A stretch of DNA of 64,000 nucleotides, from NCBI GenBank assembly GCA_021775475.1, contig JAJFHS010000053.1:108271-172270 (forward strand), written 5' to 3'. The notes beneath the pieces are model-generated. The model was not told the DNA's origin. It worked only from the letters and a program-made list of their open reading frames with translations, and made no database searches. Both the position numbers and the translations under genes were made by a program. Each line of letters opens with the position of its first letter. Within the stretch, counting starts at the first letter, position 1. Shown here piece after piece: positions 57,123 to 64,000 of the stretch. This DNA comes from Hyphomicrobiales bacterium (GTDB taxonomy: Bacteria; Pseudomonadota; Alphaproteobacteria; Rhizobiales; JAJFHR01).

Positions 57123-58067
57123 ATGGGCGATAACATTGATGTTCTGGTACATGAAGTTGGACCGCGCGACGGCCTGCAAAGCATAAAAACCATCTTCCCC
57201 ACACAAGCCAAGCTAGACTGGATCAAGTCCGAAGCCGCTGCTGGCGTGCCGCAAATTCAAGTGGGATCGTTCGTGCGACCGGACCTTTTGCCGCAAATGG
57301 CTGACACAGCGGAAGTGGTCAGACAGTCTCTGGAAATTCCTGACCTCACCGTTGCTGTTCTTGTTCCCAATCTTAAAGGTGCCCAAAACGCTATTTTATC
57401 GGGCGCCCATCAAATCGGTGTGGTGATGTCCGTATCGCAAGCGCACAACAAATCCAACATCAACCGCACTATTGCCGAATCTCTGGAAGATTTCCGCAAG
57501 ATTATTGAATACCGCAATCAGGTAGACCCGGAGCGCAAAACAGTCATATCTGGCGGTCTGGCCACCTCGTTTGGCTGTACAATTTCCGGGCCTGCGCCGG
57601 TGCGCGATGTCATGTGGCAGGCCGAACAACTTTTGAAACTGGGCGCGGACCGGCTCAGTATCGCCGATACTGTAGGCTTTGCCAACCCGCGCCAGGTTAA
57701 AGACCTGTTCGATGAACTTTATCGCACAATCGGCAAGGACGTGCCCGTAGGTGCGCATTTTCACGACACCCGCGGCCTCGGCCTCGCCAATGCCTTTGCC
57801 GCTCTTGAGGCGGGCGTTCGTGAGCTCGATTCCTGTCTTGGCGGTTTGGGCGGATGTCCTTATGCACCCGGTGCCAGTGGTAATATCGTCACCGAGGATC
57901 TGGTTTTTATGCTGGAATCAGGCGGCATGAAAACCGGCATTGACCTTGATGCCCTGATGGAAACACGCGAGTTGATGATCCATCACCTTAACGGTGAGCC
58001 CACTCAAGGAACTTTCGTTACCGCCGGTCCACCGCTTGGTTTCGTTGCGGCATCGAACGCTGCTTGA
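57123..58067 (+). CDS. Hydroxymethylglutaryl-CoA lyase-like protein
   Basis: VHEVGPRDGLQSIKTIFPT; HFHDTRGLGLANAFAALEAGVRELDSCLGGLGGCPYAPGASGNIVTEDLV. Confidence 0.93.
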   Translation: MGDNIDVLVHEVGPRDGLQSIKTIFPTQAKLDWIKSEAAAGVPQIQVGSFVRPDLLPQMADTAEVVRQSLEIPDLTVAVLVPNLKGAQNAILSGAHQIGVVMSVSQAHNKSNINRTIAESLEDFRKIIEYRNQVDPERKTVISGGLATSFGCTISGPAPVRDVMWQAEQLLKLGADRLSIADTVGFANPRQVKDLFDELYRTIGKDVPVGAHFHDTRGLGLANAFAALEAGVRELDSCLGGLGGCPYAPGASGNIVTEDLVFMLESGGMKTGIDLDALMETRELMIHHLNGEPTQGTFVTAGPPLGFVAASNAA

Positions 58068-58094
58068 TTTCTCTGGAAATGAAAAACAGTAAAG

Positions 58095-59294
58095 TTGAGG
58101 AAATATATGTCTGAATGTGAATCGTCAATTTCTGTTGCCGAGGATTACCCGGAGATCCGCGAGCAGGTAAGAGCTTTGTGTTCAAACTTCCCGGGTAAGT
58201 ACTGGCAAGGGCTGGAAGACCAGCCACCGGAGACAAGCTATCCAACCGAATTTATCGAAACCCTTACCGAGGCCGGTTATCTCGCGGCATTGATACCGGA
58301 AGAATATGGCGGTGCCGGATTGCCCATTCGCGGTGGCGGCGTCATCCTTGAAACCATTAATGCCACCGGTTGCAATGCCAGCCCGGGCCATGCACAGATG
58401 TATACCATGGGTACAATCCTGCGCCATGGATCCAAAGAACAGAAAGAGTATTTTCTACCGCAAATTGCCAGAGGCGAGTTGCGCCTGCAGGCCTTCGGTG
58501 TCACCGAGCCCACAACAGGTTCGGACACTACACAGCTCAAGACGCGCGCAGACCGGCAGGGCAACGGCTATGTGATTAATGGTCAAAAAGTTTGGACCAG
58601 CCGGGCGGCGCACTCTGATTTAATGCTGTTGCTGGCCCGCACCACGCCAGCAGACAAATGTGAAAAACGCACCGATGGTATTTCCACCTTCCTGATTGAT
58701 TTGCGCGAAGCCCAGAAGAATGGTTGCGAAATAAAGCCCATCAAAGCCATGATCAACCACAATACCTGCGAGGTGTTTTTCGACAATGTGCCCATTCCCG
58801 GCGATGCCCTTATTGGCGAGGAAGGCAAGGGGTTTCGTTATATACTGGATGGCATGAATGCCGAACGTTGCCTGGTTTCAGCTGAATCAATCGGCAATGG
58901 CCGTTATTTTGTCGAAAAAGCAGTGAATTATGCAAATGAGCGTGAGGTCTTTGGTCGCCCCATTGGTCAAAACCAGGGTATCCAGTTCCCGATTGCCCAG
59001 GGTTACGCCCAACTGGAAGCCGCTGACCTTATGGTACGAAAAGCCAGTGCCATGTTTGATGCACATATGCCCTGTGGCGCTGAAGCCAATATGTCGCGGT
59101 TGCTGGCGTCAGAGGCTGCCTGGGAATGTGCAGAAGCCTGTTTCACAACATATGGTGGCTTTGCCTTTGCGGTTGAGTACGATATTGAACGTAAATGGCG
59201 CGATGCCCGGCTTTCTCGTACGGCACCCATTTCCACAAACATGATCTTGAATTACCTCGCACAACATGTACTCGGGCTACCGCGGTCTTATTGA
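58095..59294 (+). CDS. Acyl-CoA dehydrogenase family protein
   Basis: LIPEEYGGAGLPI; FGVTEPTTGSDTTQLKTRA; YGGFAFAVEYDIERKWRDARLSRTAPISTNMILNYLAQHVLGLPRSY. Confidence 0.93.
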   Translation: MRKYMSECESSISVAEDYPEIREQVRALCSNFPGKYWQGLEDQPPETSYPTEFIETLTEAGYLAALIPEEYGGAGLPIRGGGVILETINATGCNASPGHAQMYTMGTILRHGSKEQKEYFLPQIARGELRLQAFGVTEPTTGSDTTQLKTRADRQGNGYVINGQKVWTSRAAHSDLMLLLARTTPADKCEKRTDGISTFLIDLREAQKNGCEIKPIKAMINHNTCEVFFDNVPIPGDALIGEEGKGFRYILDGMNAERCLVSAESIGNGRYFVEKAVNYANEREVFGRPIGQNQGIQFPIAQGYAQLEAADLMVRKASAMFDAHMPCGAEANMSRLLASEAAWECAEACFTTYGGFAFAVEYDIERKWRDARLSRTAPISTNMILNYLAQHVLGLPRSY

Positions 59295-59466
59295 GTGTTT
59301 GCCATGAGTTCTGTCTTGGGTGTTGACAGATTAACTTCTGAAAATTCCGCAATGCAAACTTCTTTCCAGTGACTATGCTGCAGTCGTCACATTTTGCCAC
59401 ACTGGACTTGCCACGATTTAGTTCCGTGTCCTTGAATGGAATATCAGCCATCAAGGAGAAACAACA

Positions 59467-59742
59467 ATGGCACGAAGACACAGTGAAGAATTCAGACATG
59501 AAGCAATACGCATTGCCCTGACGAGCGGTCTTTCACGCCGCCAGGTGGCGTCTGATTTGGGGATTGGATTTTCAACGCTCAGTAAATGGATACAAAAATC
59601 CCCTCGCGATGACATGCCGCCAGCAGCAGATTTGGATTTGGCCAGGGAGAATGAACGGCTTCGCAAAGAGAACCGCCGTCTCAAGGAGGAGCGGGATCCG
59701 CTAAAAAAGGCCACGGTGTTCTTCGTGGAGCAAAGCAAATGA
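59467..59742 (+). CDS. IS3-family transposase OrfA
   Basis: HSEEFRHEAIRIALTSGLSRRQVASDLGIGFSTLSKWI; leucine-zipper-like tail; A AAA AAG slippery site near 59702. Confidence 0.92.
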   Translation: MARRHSEEFRHEAIRIALTSGLSRRQVASDLGIGFSTLSKWIQKSPRDDMPPAADLDLARENERLRKENRRLKEERDPLKKATVFFVEQSK

Positions 59743-60596
59743 GATTTGCCTTCGTTCAAGAACACTGCAGCCACATCCCTGCCGAGCGACTTTGTCATAT
59801 TATGAATATCACATCGCGTGGCTTTCGTGCCTGGCGCAGTCGTCCAGCCAGTCAACGTCAGCGCGAAGACATGGTGTTATTAGCTCACATTCGTGAGCAA
59901 CATCATCTCAGTCTTGGCAGTTACGGTCGCCCCCGTATGACGCAGGAATTGAAGGAGATGGGCATACAAGTTGGTCACCGGCGCGTAGGCCGTTTGATGC
60001 GTGACAATGGCTTTAAAGTAGTCAGAACCCATAAATACAAGACAACAACTGATAGCAATCATCGCTTCAACATTGCACCAAACCTGTTGGACCGGAACTT
60101 CGAAGCCAAGCGCCCTAACCAAAAATGGGCTGGCGATATCAGTTACATCTGGACCCGAGAGGGCTGGTTGTATCTGGCGGTGATGATTGATTTGCATTCA
60201 AGGCGTGCGATTGGCTGGGCTGTGAGCAATCGTCTCAAACGCGATCTGGCAATCCGGGCACTCAACATGGCAATTGCGTTGCGCAGACCGCCACCTGGGT
60301 GCATTCACCACACGGATCGAGGCAGCCAGTATTGCTCCCATGATTATCAAAAGCTATTGCGTGAATGCAGCTTCAAAGTATCAATGAGCGGCAGAGGCAA
60401 CTGCTACGATAACGCCGCTGTCGAAACCTTCTTCAAAACAATCAAGGCAGAACTGATCTGGCGTCGAACATGGCAGACAAGACGCCAGGCCGAGATTGCC
60501 ATCTTCGAATATATCAATGGCTTCTACAATCCGCGTAGACGTCATTCAACATTAGGAGGAAAAAGCCCTATACAATTTGAACGAAAAGCAGCCTAA
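59739..60596 (+). CDS. IS3-family transposase OrfB (rve DDE domain)
   Basis: NQKWAGDISYIWTREGWLYLAVMIDLHSRRAIGWAVS; HHTDRGSQYCS; GNCYDNAAVETFFKTIKAEL. Confidence 0.95.
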   Translation: MRFAFVQEHCSHIPAERLCHIMNITSRGFRAWRSRPASQRQREDMVLLAHIREQHHLSLGSYGRPRMTQELKEMGIQVGHRRVGRLMRDNGFKVVRTHKYKTTTDSNHRFNIAPNLLDRNFEAKRPNQKWAGDISYIWTREGWLYLAVMIDLHSRRAIGWAVSNRLKRDLAIRALNMAIALRRPPPGCIHHTDRGSQYCSHDYQKLLRECSFKVSMSGRGNCYDNAAVETFFKTIKAELIWRRTWQTRRQAEIAIFEYINGFYNPRRRHSTLGGKSPIQFERKAA

Positions 60597-60634
60597 TCGA
60601 GAATGGGATGCGGAAATAATACGCGACAAGTCCA

Positions 60635-60830
60635 ACTTGCAGAACAACTGAACGAAGATCGGAACGAGATCAGACGATTTTTACCCCTGGCCTTCCTGGC
60701 TCCTGATATCACCGACACGATATTAAATGGAAACCAACCGGTAGATCTGACAATCAGAAAACTACGTAATCTTCCGGCATTACCCTACAGCTGGAAAGAA
60801 CAACGCCAGTTACTCGGAATGTCCACCTAA
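60635..60830 (+). pseudogene. C-terminal relic of a serine recombinase, truncated at the IS3 end
   Basis: LAEQLNEDRNEIRRFLPLAFLAPDITDTILNGNQPVDLTIRKLRNLPALPYSWKEQRQLLGMST resembles recombinase ends of the form LAPDIxxAILxGxQPxxLT...LPxxWxEQRxLLG. Confidence 0.7.
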
Positions 60831-61030
60831 AATTCCCGAATTCCACCATCGTTGCATTCAAACGTCTGGTCGCCAAAAGTGCTCCACAGAGACGAATGGT
60901 CAAAATCTAAAAAAATACCGAATTTCTTCAATCTCTGCACCAGACGGCAGACATCATACCCTCTAGGAACCGCCGGAATACGGGGGAAACGGAGACTGTT
61001 ATGGGTATAGTATAAAAAATGAGAAAAGAG

Positions 61031-61107
61031 TGGTGGGCCCGGCAGGACTCGAACCTGCGACCAGACCGTTATGAGCGGTCGGCTCTAACCAACTGAGCTA
61101 CAGGCCC
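61031..61107 (-). tRNA. tRNA with CAU anticodon (probably tRNA-Ile2(CAU); automated tools may call it Met)
   Basis: Minus strand GGGCCTGTAGCTCAGTTGGTTAGAGCCGACCGCTCATAACGGTCTGGTCGCAGGTTCGAGTCCTGCCGGGCCCACCA folds as a 77-nt cloverleaf with CCA encoded. Confidence 0.93.
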
Positions 61108-61284
61108 CGGGGATTTGCCTACACCGAACACGGACAGAAGACAAAGGAAAACTGGTGAATTGTTGAAATTTTACCGGGACACCAAATCTGATATACATAT
61201 ACTGTGTTCTAATGGGGTCTTAATCTGTCTTCATTGAGTTATGATAATGTGCAGTCATCGTGGAACTCAACTTAAACGGGAACA

Positions 61285-62019
61285 GTGAACATGAACAGAC
61301 ACCTGCCATGCCTTTGGCGCACTGGCGCGCTTGCCTTAAGCATATTTCTTGTCGCCAGCCTGCCCTCGCGCGCTGAGGGGAACAATTCGAAAGCTGTAAT
61401 CTCAATTACAGGCCTGGGTGAAATCAGTGCCAGCCCCGACATTGCCCGGATAACCAGCGGTGTGGTATCGCAGGCTAAAACGGCTGCAAAATCACTGCAA
61501 TCCAACTCAGCTGCGATGACCCGGATAATCGCTGGCCTCAAGGTTGCGGGTATTGGTGCCAAAGACATTCGAACCTCCGGGTTTTCTGTTAACCCCACCT
61601 ACTTTTACGATCAGAAAAACCGCCGAAACCCACCTAAAATCATCGGCTATGAGGTGCGAAATCAGGTTCATATAACCGTGCGCCAGCGCGACGAACTTGG
61701 CAGCATTCTTGATAAGATGATTACGCTGGGGGCAAACCAGATCAATGGTATCTCCTTTGCCATCGACAAGCCGCAAAAACTGCTCGATGAGGCCCGCAAA
61801 CGTGCGGTTGAAGATGCGCTTCGCAAAGTCGAAATCTATGTGGCCGCTACCAACAGCAAGCTGGGCCGGATAATTTCCATATCTGAAGGTCAGGCACGCC
61901 CACCCGTTCGGCAATTTGTCCAAAGGCTCGAGGCCCGGAGTGTCCGCGCGGATGTCCCCATAGAAGCAGGCCAACAAGCCTTGCGAATTCAGGTCAACAT
62001 CACCTGGGAGCTGGAATAA
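61285..62019 (+). CDS. SIMPL (DUF541) domain periplasmic protein
   Basis: Signal peptide; ISITGLGEISASPDIARITSGVVSQAKTAAKSLQSNSAAMTRIIAGLK. Confidence 0.9.
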   Translation: MNMNRHLPCLWRTGALALSIFLVASLPSRAEGNNSKAVISITGLGEISASPDIARITSGVVSQAKTAAKSLQSNSAAMTRIIAGLKVAGIGAKDIRTSGFSVNPTYFYDQKNRRNPPKIIGYEVRNQVHITVRQRDELGSILDKMITLGANQINGISFAIDKPQKLLDEARKRAVEDALRKVEIYVAATNSKLGRIISISEGQARPPVRQFVQRLEARSVRADVPIEAGQQALRIQVNITWELE

Positions 62020-62021
62020 AA

Positions 62022-63224
62022 CTATCCCGTGCAGGGAACAAAAAGTGTTGTCTCGCCGGGAACTCCGGGTAAAATGACATCGCGGTATTTGGTGTAAGCG
62101 TTGTCGGGCAGGCGTTTGACGAATTCTTCCGACATCAGCAAACGGCGATCAAAACTTGAACACATGTCAGCAATTCTCGAGGTGTAATTAACGTCACGCC
62201 CGATCACCGTGAAATCAAGCCGCGTGCCCGAGCCCACATTGCCATAAGCCGGATTGCCAAAATGCAGGGCAACTCCGGCATGAATGGGACACTCCCTGCC
62301 CTTTCCGCGCTCGATATTGTGCTGATCGATTGCTTTGAGAACCTTCTTTACCGCACCAAGCACGCGACCACAGGCATCAGGCCCCTGCCCGGGTTCAGCT
62401 TTGAAAACCGCTAAAACACCATCCCCGATAAATTTCAAAACTTCGCCGCCAGCAGCTTCAACATGTGGCACCACACAAGTGTAATATTCGTTTAAAACCT
62501 CGACCAGTTTTTCTTCAGACACTTGGCTGGACAGTCTGGTGAAGTTGCGCATATCCACAAACATGATGGCCGAGCGGGTGCGTTTAACCTCACCAAGGTG
62601 AATATCACCTTCCAAAATCATCGCCGCCGGTTCTGCTCCCACATACGTCGCCAGTGCCGAGTGCATACGCTGGGCCGATGATTTTATTTCAGCAATAGCG
62701 CGAAAGGCCGGCAATATCTGCTCGATCAGCTCCAGATGTGCCGATGTCAGGCCGCTTGTGTCTTTGGTGGCAAAACTCAATCCGTTTTGTACACCGTTGG
62801 AAAAAAACAACGGCAAGCAGATATAATGGGTAAAACCCTGCTCTTTAAAATCACCGACAATACCAAATTCTTCATCCGGCGTATCAGCCAGACAAAGTGA
62901 CAGGCTTTTACGATTTTCATGCACCCAGGCAAAAGGACTGTGCGTATAAAGCCCATCCGTTCTGCTACCGTATAAAATCGGAATATATGTGGAAGGCGCA
63001 CCGGGTGTCCACACCCGACCATAACCGCTTTGTTCTGCGTGCAGTGTTTCCGCCAGATACATGGCGCGTTCGACAGGGATACCCGCAATAACCAGACGCT
63101 CACAAAACCCGTCAAATATCCGGGCGGGATCTGGTTCGTTTATGGCCTCTTTCAACAACCAGTCGCTGATGTCGGCAGCGTGCATCATGTGCGCTTCTCT
63201 CTGTTTAACAGTCGTAGTGGACAT
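62022..63224 (-). CDS. Class III adenylate/guanylate cyclase domain protein with N-terminal GAF-like region
   Basis: SAIMFVDMRNFTRLSSQVSEEKLVEVLNEYYTCVVPHVEAAGGEVLKFIGDGVLAVFKAEPG. Confidence 0.92.
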   Translation of the reverse strand: MSTTTVKQREAHMMHAADISDWLLKEAINEPDPARIFDGFCERLVIAGIPVERAMYLAETLHAEQSGYGRVWTPGAPSTYIPILYGSRTDGLYTHSPFAWVHENRKSLSLCLADTPDEEFGIVGDFKEQGFTHYICLPLFFSNGVQNGLSFATKDTSGLTSAHLELIEQILPAFRAIAEIKSSAQRMHSALATYVGAEPAAMILEGDIHLGEVKRTRSAIMFVDMRNFTRLSSQVSEEKLVEVLNEYYTCVVPHVEAAGGEVLKFIGDGVLAVFKAEPGQGPDACGRVLGAVKKVLKAIDQHNIERGKGRECPIHAGVALHFGNPAYGNVGSGTRLDFTVIGRDVNYTSRIADMCSSFDRRLLMSEEFVKRLPDNAYTKYRDVILPGVPGETTLFVPCTG

Positions 63225-63255
63225 TCAAATGTTTGCCACATTTATCGCCTCCTAA

Positions 63256-63292
63256 CTTCGTCATCCTCGGGTCAAGCCCGAGGATGACGAAG
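63256..63292. repeat. REP-like palindrome, 16-bp perfect stem, 5-nt loop
   Basis: CTTCGTCATCCTCGGG-TCAAG-CCCGAGGATGACGAAG. Confidence 0.9.
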
Positions 63293-63469
63293 AAGGATGA
63301 TTTTGCAACCTATAAATACAACGTGTTTTAAAACAGGATCGAATTACACAAACCCAGTTGCACAGTTTCCGATCTTGCTTTATCCGGTTCAACCAAATGT
63401 ATCCTTTTTGTCATCCTCACCTGCGCAGGAATGACGCCGATGGCAGGACTGTGCCAAACAAAATTTCTC

Positions 63470-64000
63470 TTAACCGACCGGTGCTTTTTCAATAAAATTA
63501 TTTCCGCCCTCATCAAAAAAACAAACACGATAAAAATTGATGTCCGTGACCTTCCTGAATGCAGCATCAACCACATAATCGAAACCATTATCGATGTGTT
63601 GATGAAATTCTTTTACAAAAACTAACAACCAGTATCCCCGACCATCGTGGTTGGATTTTCGCTCCAGGGATCCAATAATATCTCGCTCATAAGCTGCGTG
63701 ACACTTCTCCGTTGTGTAGCTTTCACCCACAAGTGAGGCCTGATCCGGTTTCCACTTCCTGACTGTCTTTGGATTTAATCGTCCAACCCCAGCAAATTCA
63801 CCTTGTTTATTCATCAACTCATTTTTTAATCTAGATTGATACCCAGCATTTTCCCCCGGGTCGCAATTCAGGCTGGGATTACAAACCGTGATCTGCAAAT
63901 TCCACTCATCTTCCGCTGTTAATCGTTTAACCTTGATGTCGATCTGATCACCCGGCGGGGTGATCATAAAGAAGCCATCTTTCGAAAGCCCTTTGTGATC
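63470..64000 (-). CDS. Protein of unknown function, open to the right window edge
   Basis: Frame stays open from the listed ORF to the edge (DHKGLSKDGFFMITPPGDQIDIKVKRL...). Confidence 0.55.
   Translation of the reverse strand, partial: DHKGLSKDGFFMITPPGDQIDIKVKRLTAEDEWNLQITVCNPSLNCDPGENAGYQSRLKNELMNKQGEFAGVGRLNPKTVRKWKPDQASLVGESYTTEKCHAAYERDIIGSLERKSNHDGRGYWLLVFVKEFHQHIDNGFDYVVDAAFRKVTDINFYRVCFFDEGGNNFIEKAPVG

Larger units (their letters stand above)
59403..60634 (+). mobile_element. IS3-family insertion sequence
   Basis: orfA + orfB; imperfect terminal inverted repeats TGGACTTGCCACG (left) and TGGACTTGTCGCG (right, reverse strand). Confidence 0.85.

Noticed and set aside
59451-59855. 134-aa minus-strand ORF overlapping the IS3 element
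   Set aside because: Antisense to IS3 orfA/orfB.
59399-60638. 3-4 bp target duplication around the IS3 element
   Set aside because: Flanking bases (CAC / ACT) do not give a convincing duplication.
1-64000. CRISPR array, rRNA operon or prophage structural genes
   Set aside because: No regularly spaced repeats, no rRNA sequence and no phage structural proteins seen.

Overview
64 kb of what looks like an alphaproteobacterial chromosome (Hyphomicrobiales-like by gene content; taxonomy not proven here). Most of it is dense catabolic and transport coding. (1) 1-12.9 kb: NMT1/taurine-type ABC importer, ComA-like phosphosulfolactate synthase, GntR regulator, aconitase X pair, acyl-CoA carboxylase set (biotin carboxylase, biotin carrier and two carboxyltransferase paralogs), class III CoA-transferase, FadR-type regulator. 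(2) 13.1-23.8 kb: amino-acid ABC importer, RpiR regulator, dimethylglycine/sarcosine dehydrogenase-like protein, GAF protein, gamma-glutamyltransferase, MBL hydrolase. (3) 23.9-28 kb: GntR regulator and TctCBA transporter. (4) 28.2-31.4 kb: EmrAB-like efflux with MarR. (5) 31.4-38.6 kb: second amino-acid ABC importer with RidA, M29/NicX-like protein, XRE-cupin regulator, 2OG-Fe(II) oxygenase and AhpD-like protein. (6) 38.8-45.7 kb: an unusual cluster of mostly exported proteins without recognised families (VWA protein, large coiled-coil protein, Cys/Trp-rich duplicated-domain protein, zinc-ribbon protein), bounded by an exact 16-bp direct repeat. This is the best candidate for an undescribed system. 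(7) 45.9-48.6 kb: decayed IS6-family element, hipBA, and a solitary IS6 end. (8) 48.6-59.3 kb: fused permease ORF, two-subunit molybdenum hydroxylase, MmgE/PrpD, CoA-transferases, enoyl-CoA hydratase, HMG-CoA-lyase-like protein, acyl-CoA dehydrogenase. (9) 59.4-64 kb: IS3-family element next to a serine-recombinase relic and a CAU-anticodon tRNA, then SIMPL protein, class III cyclase and a partial ORF. Assignments rest on reading motifs by eye; no database search was run.
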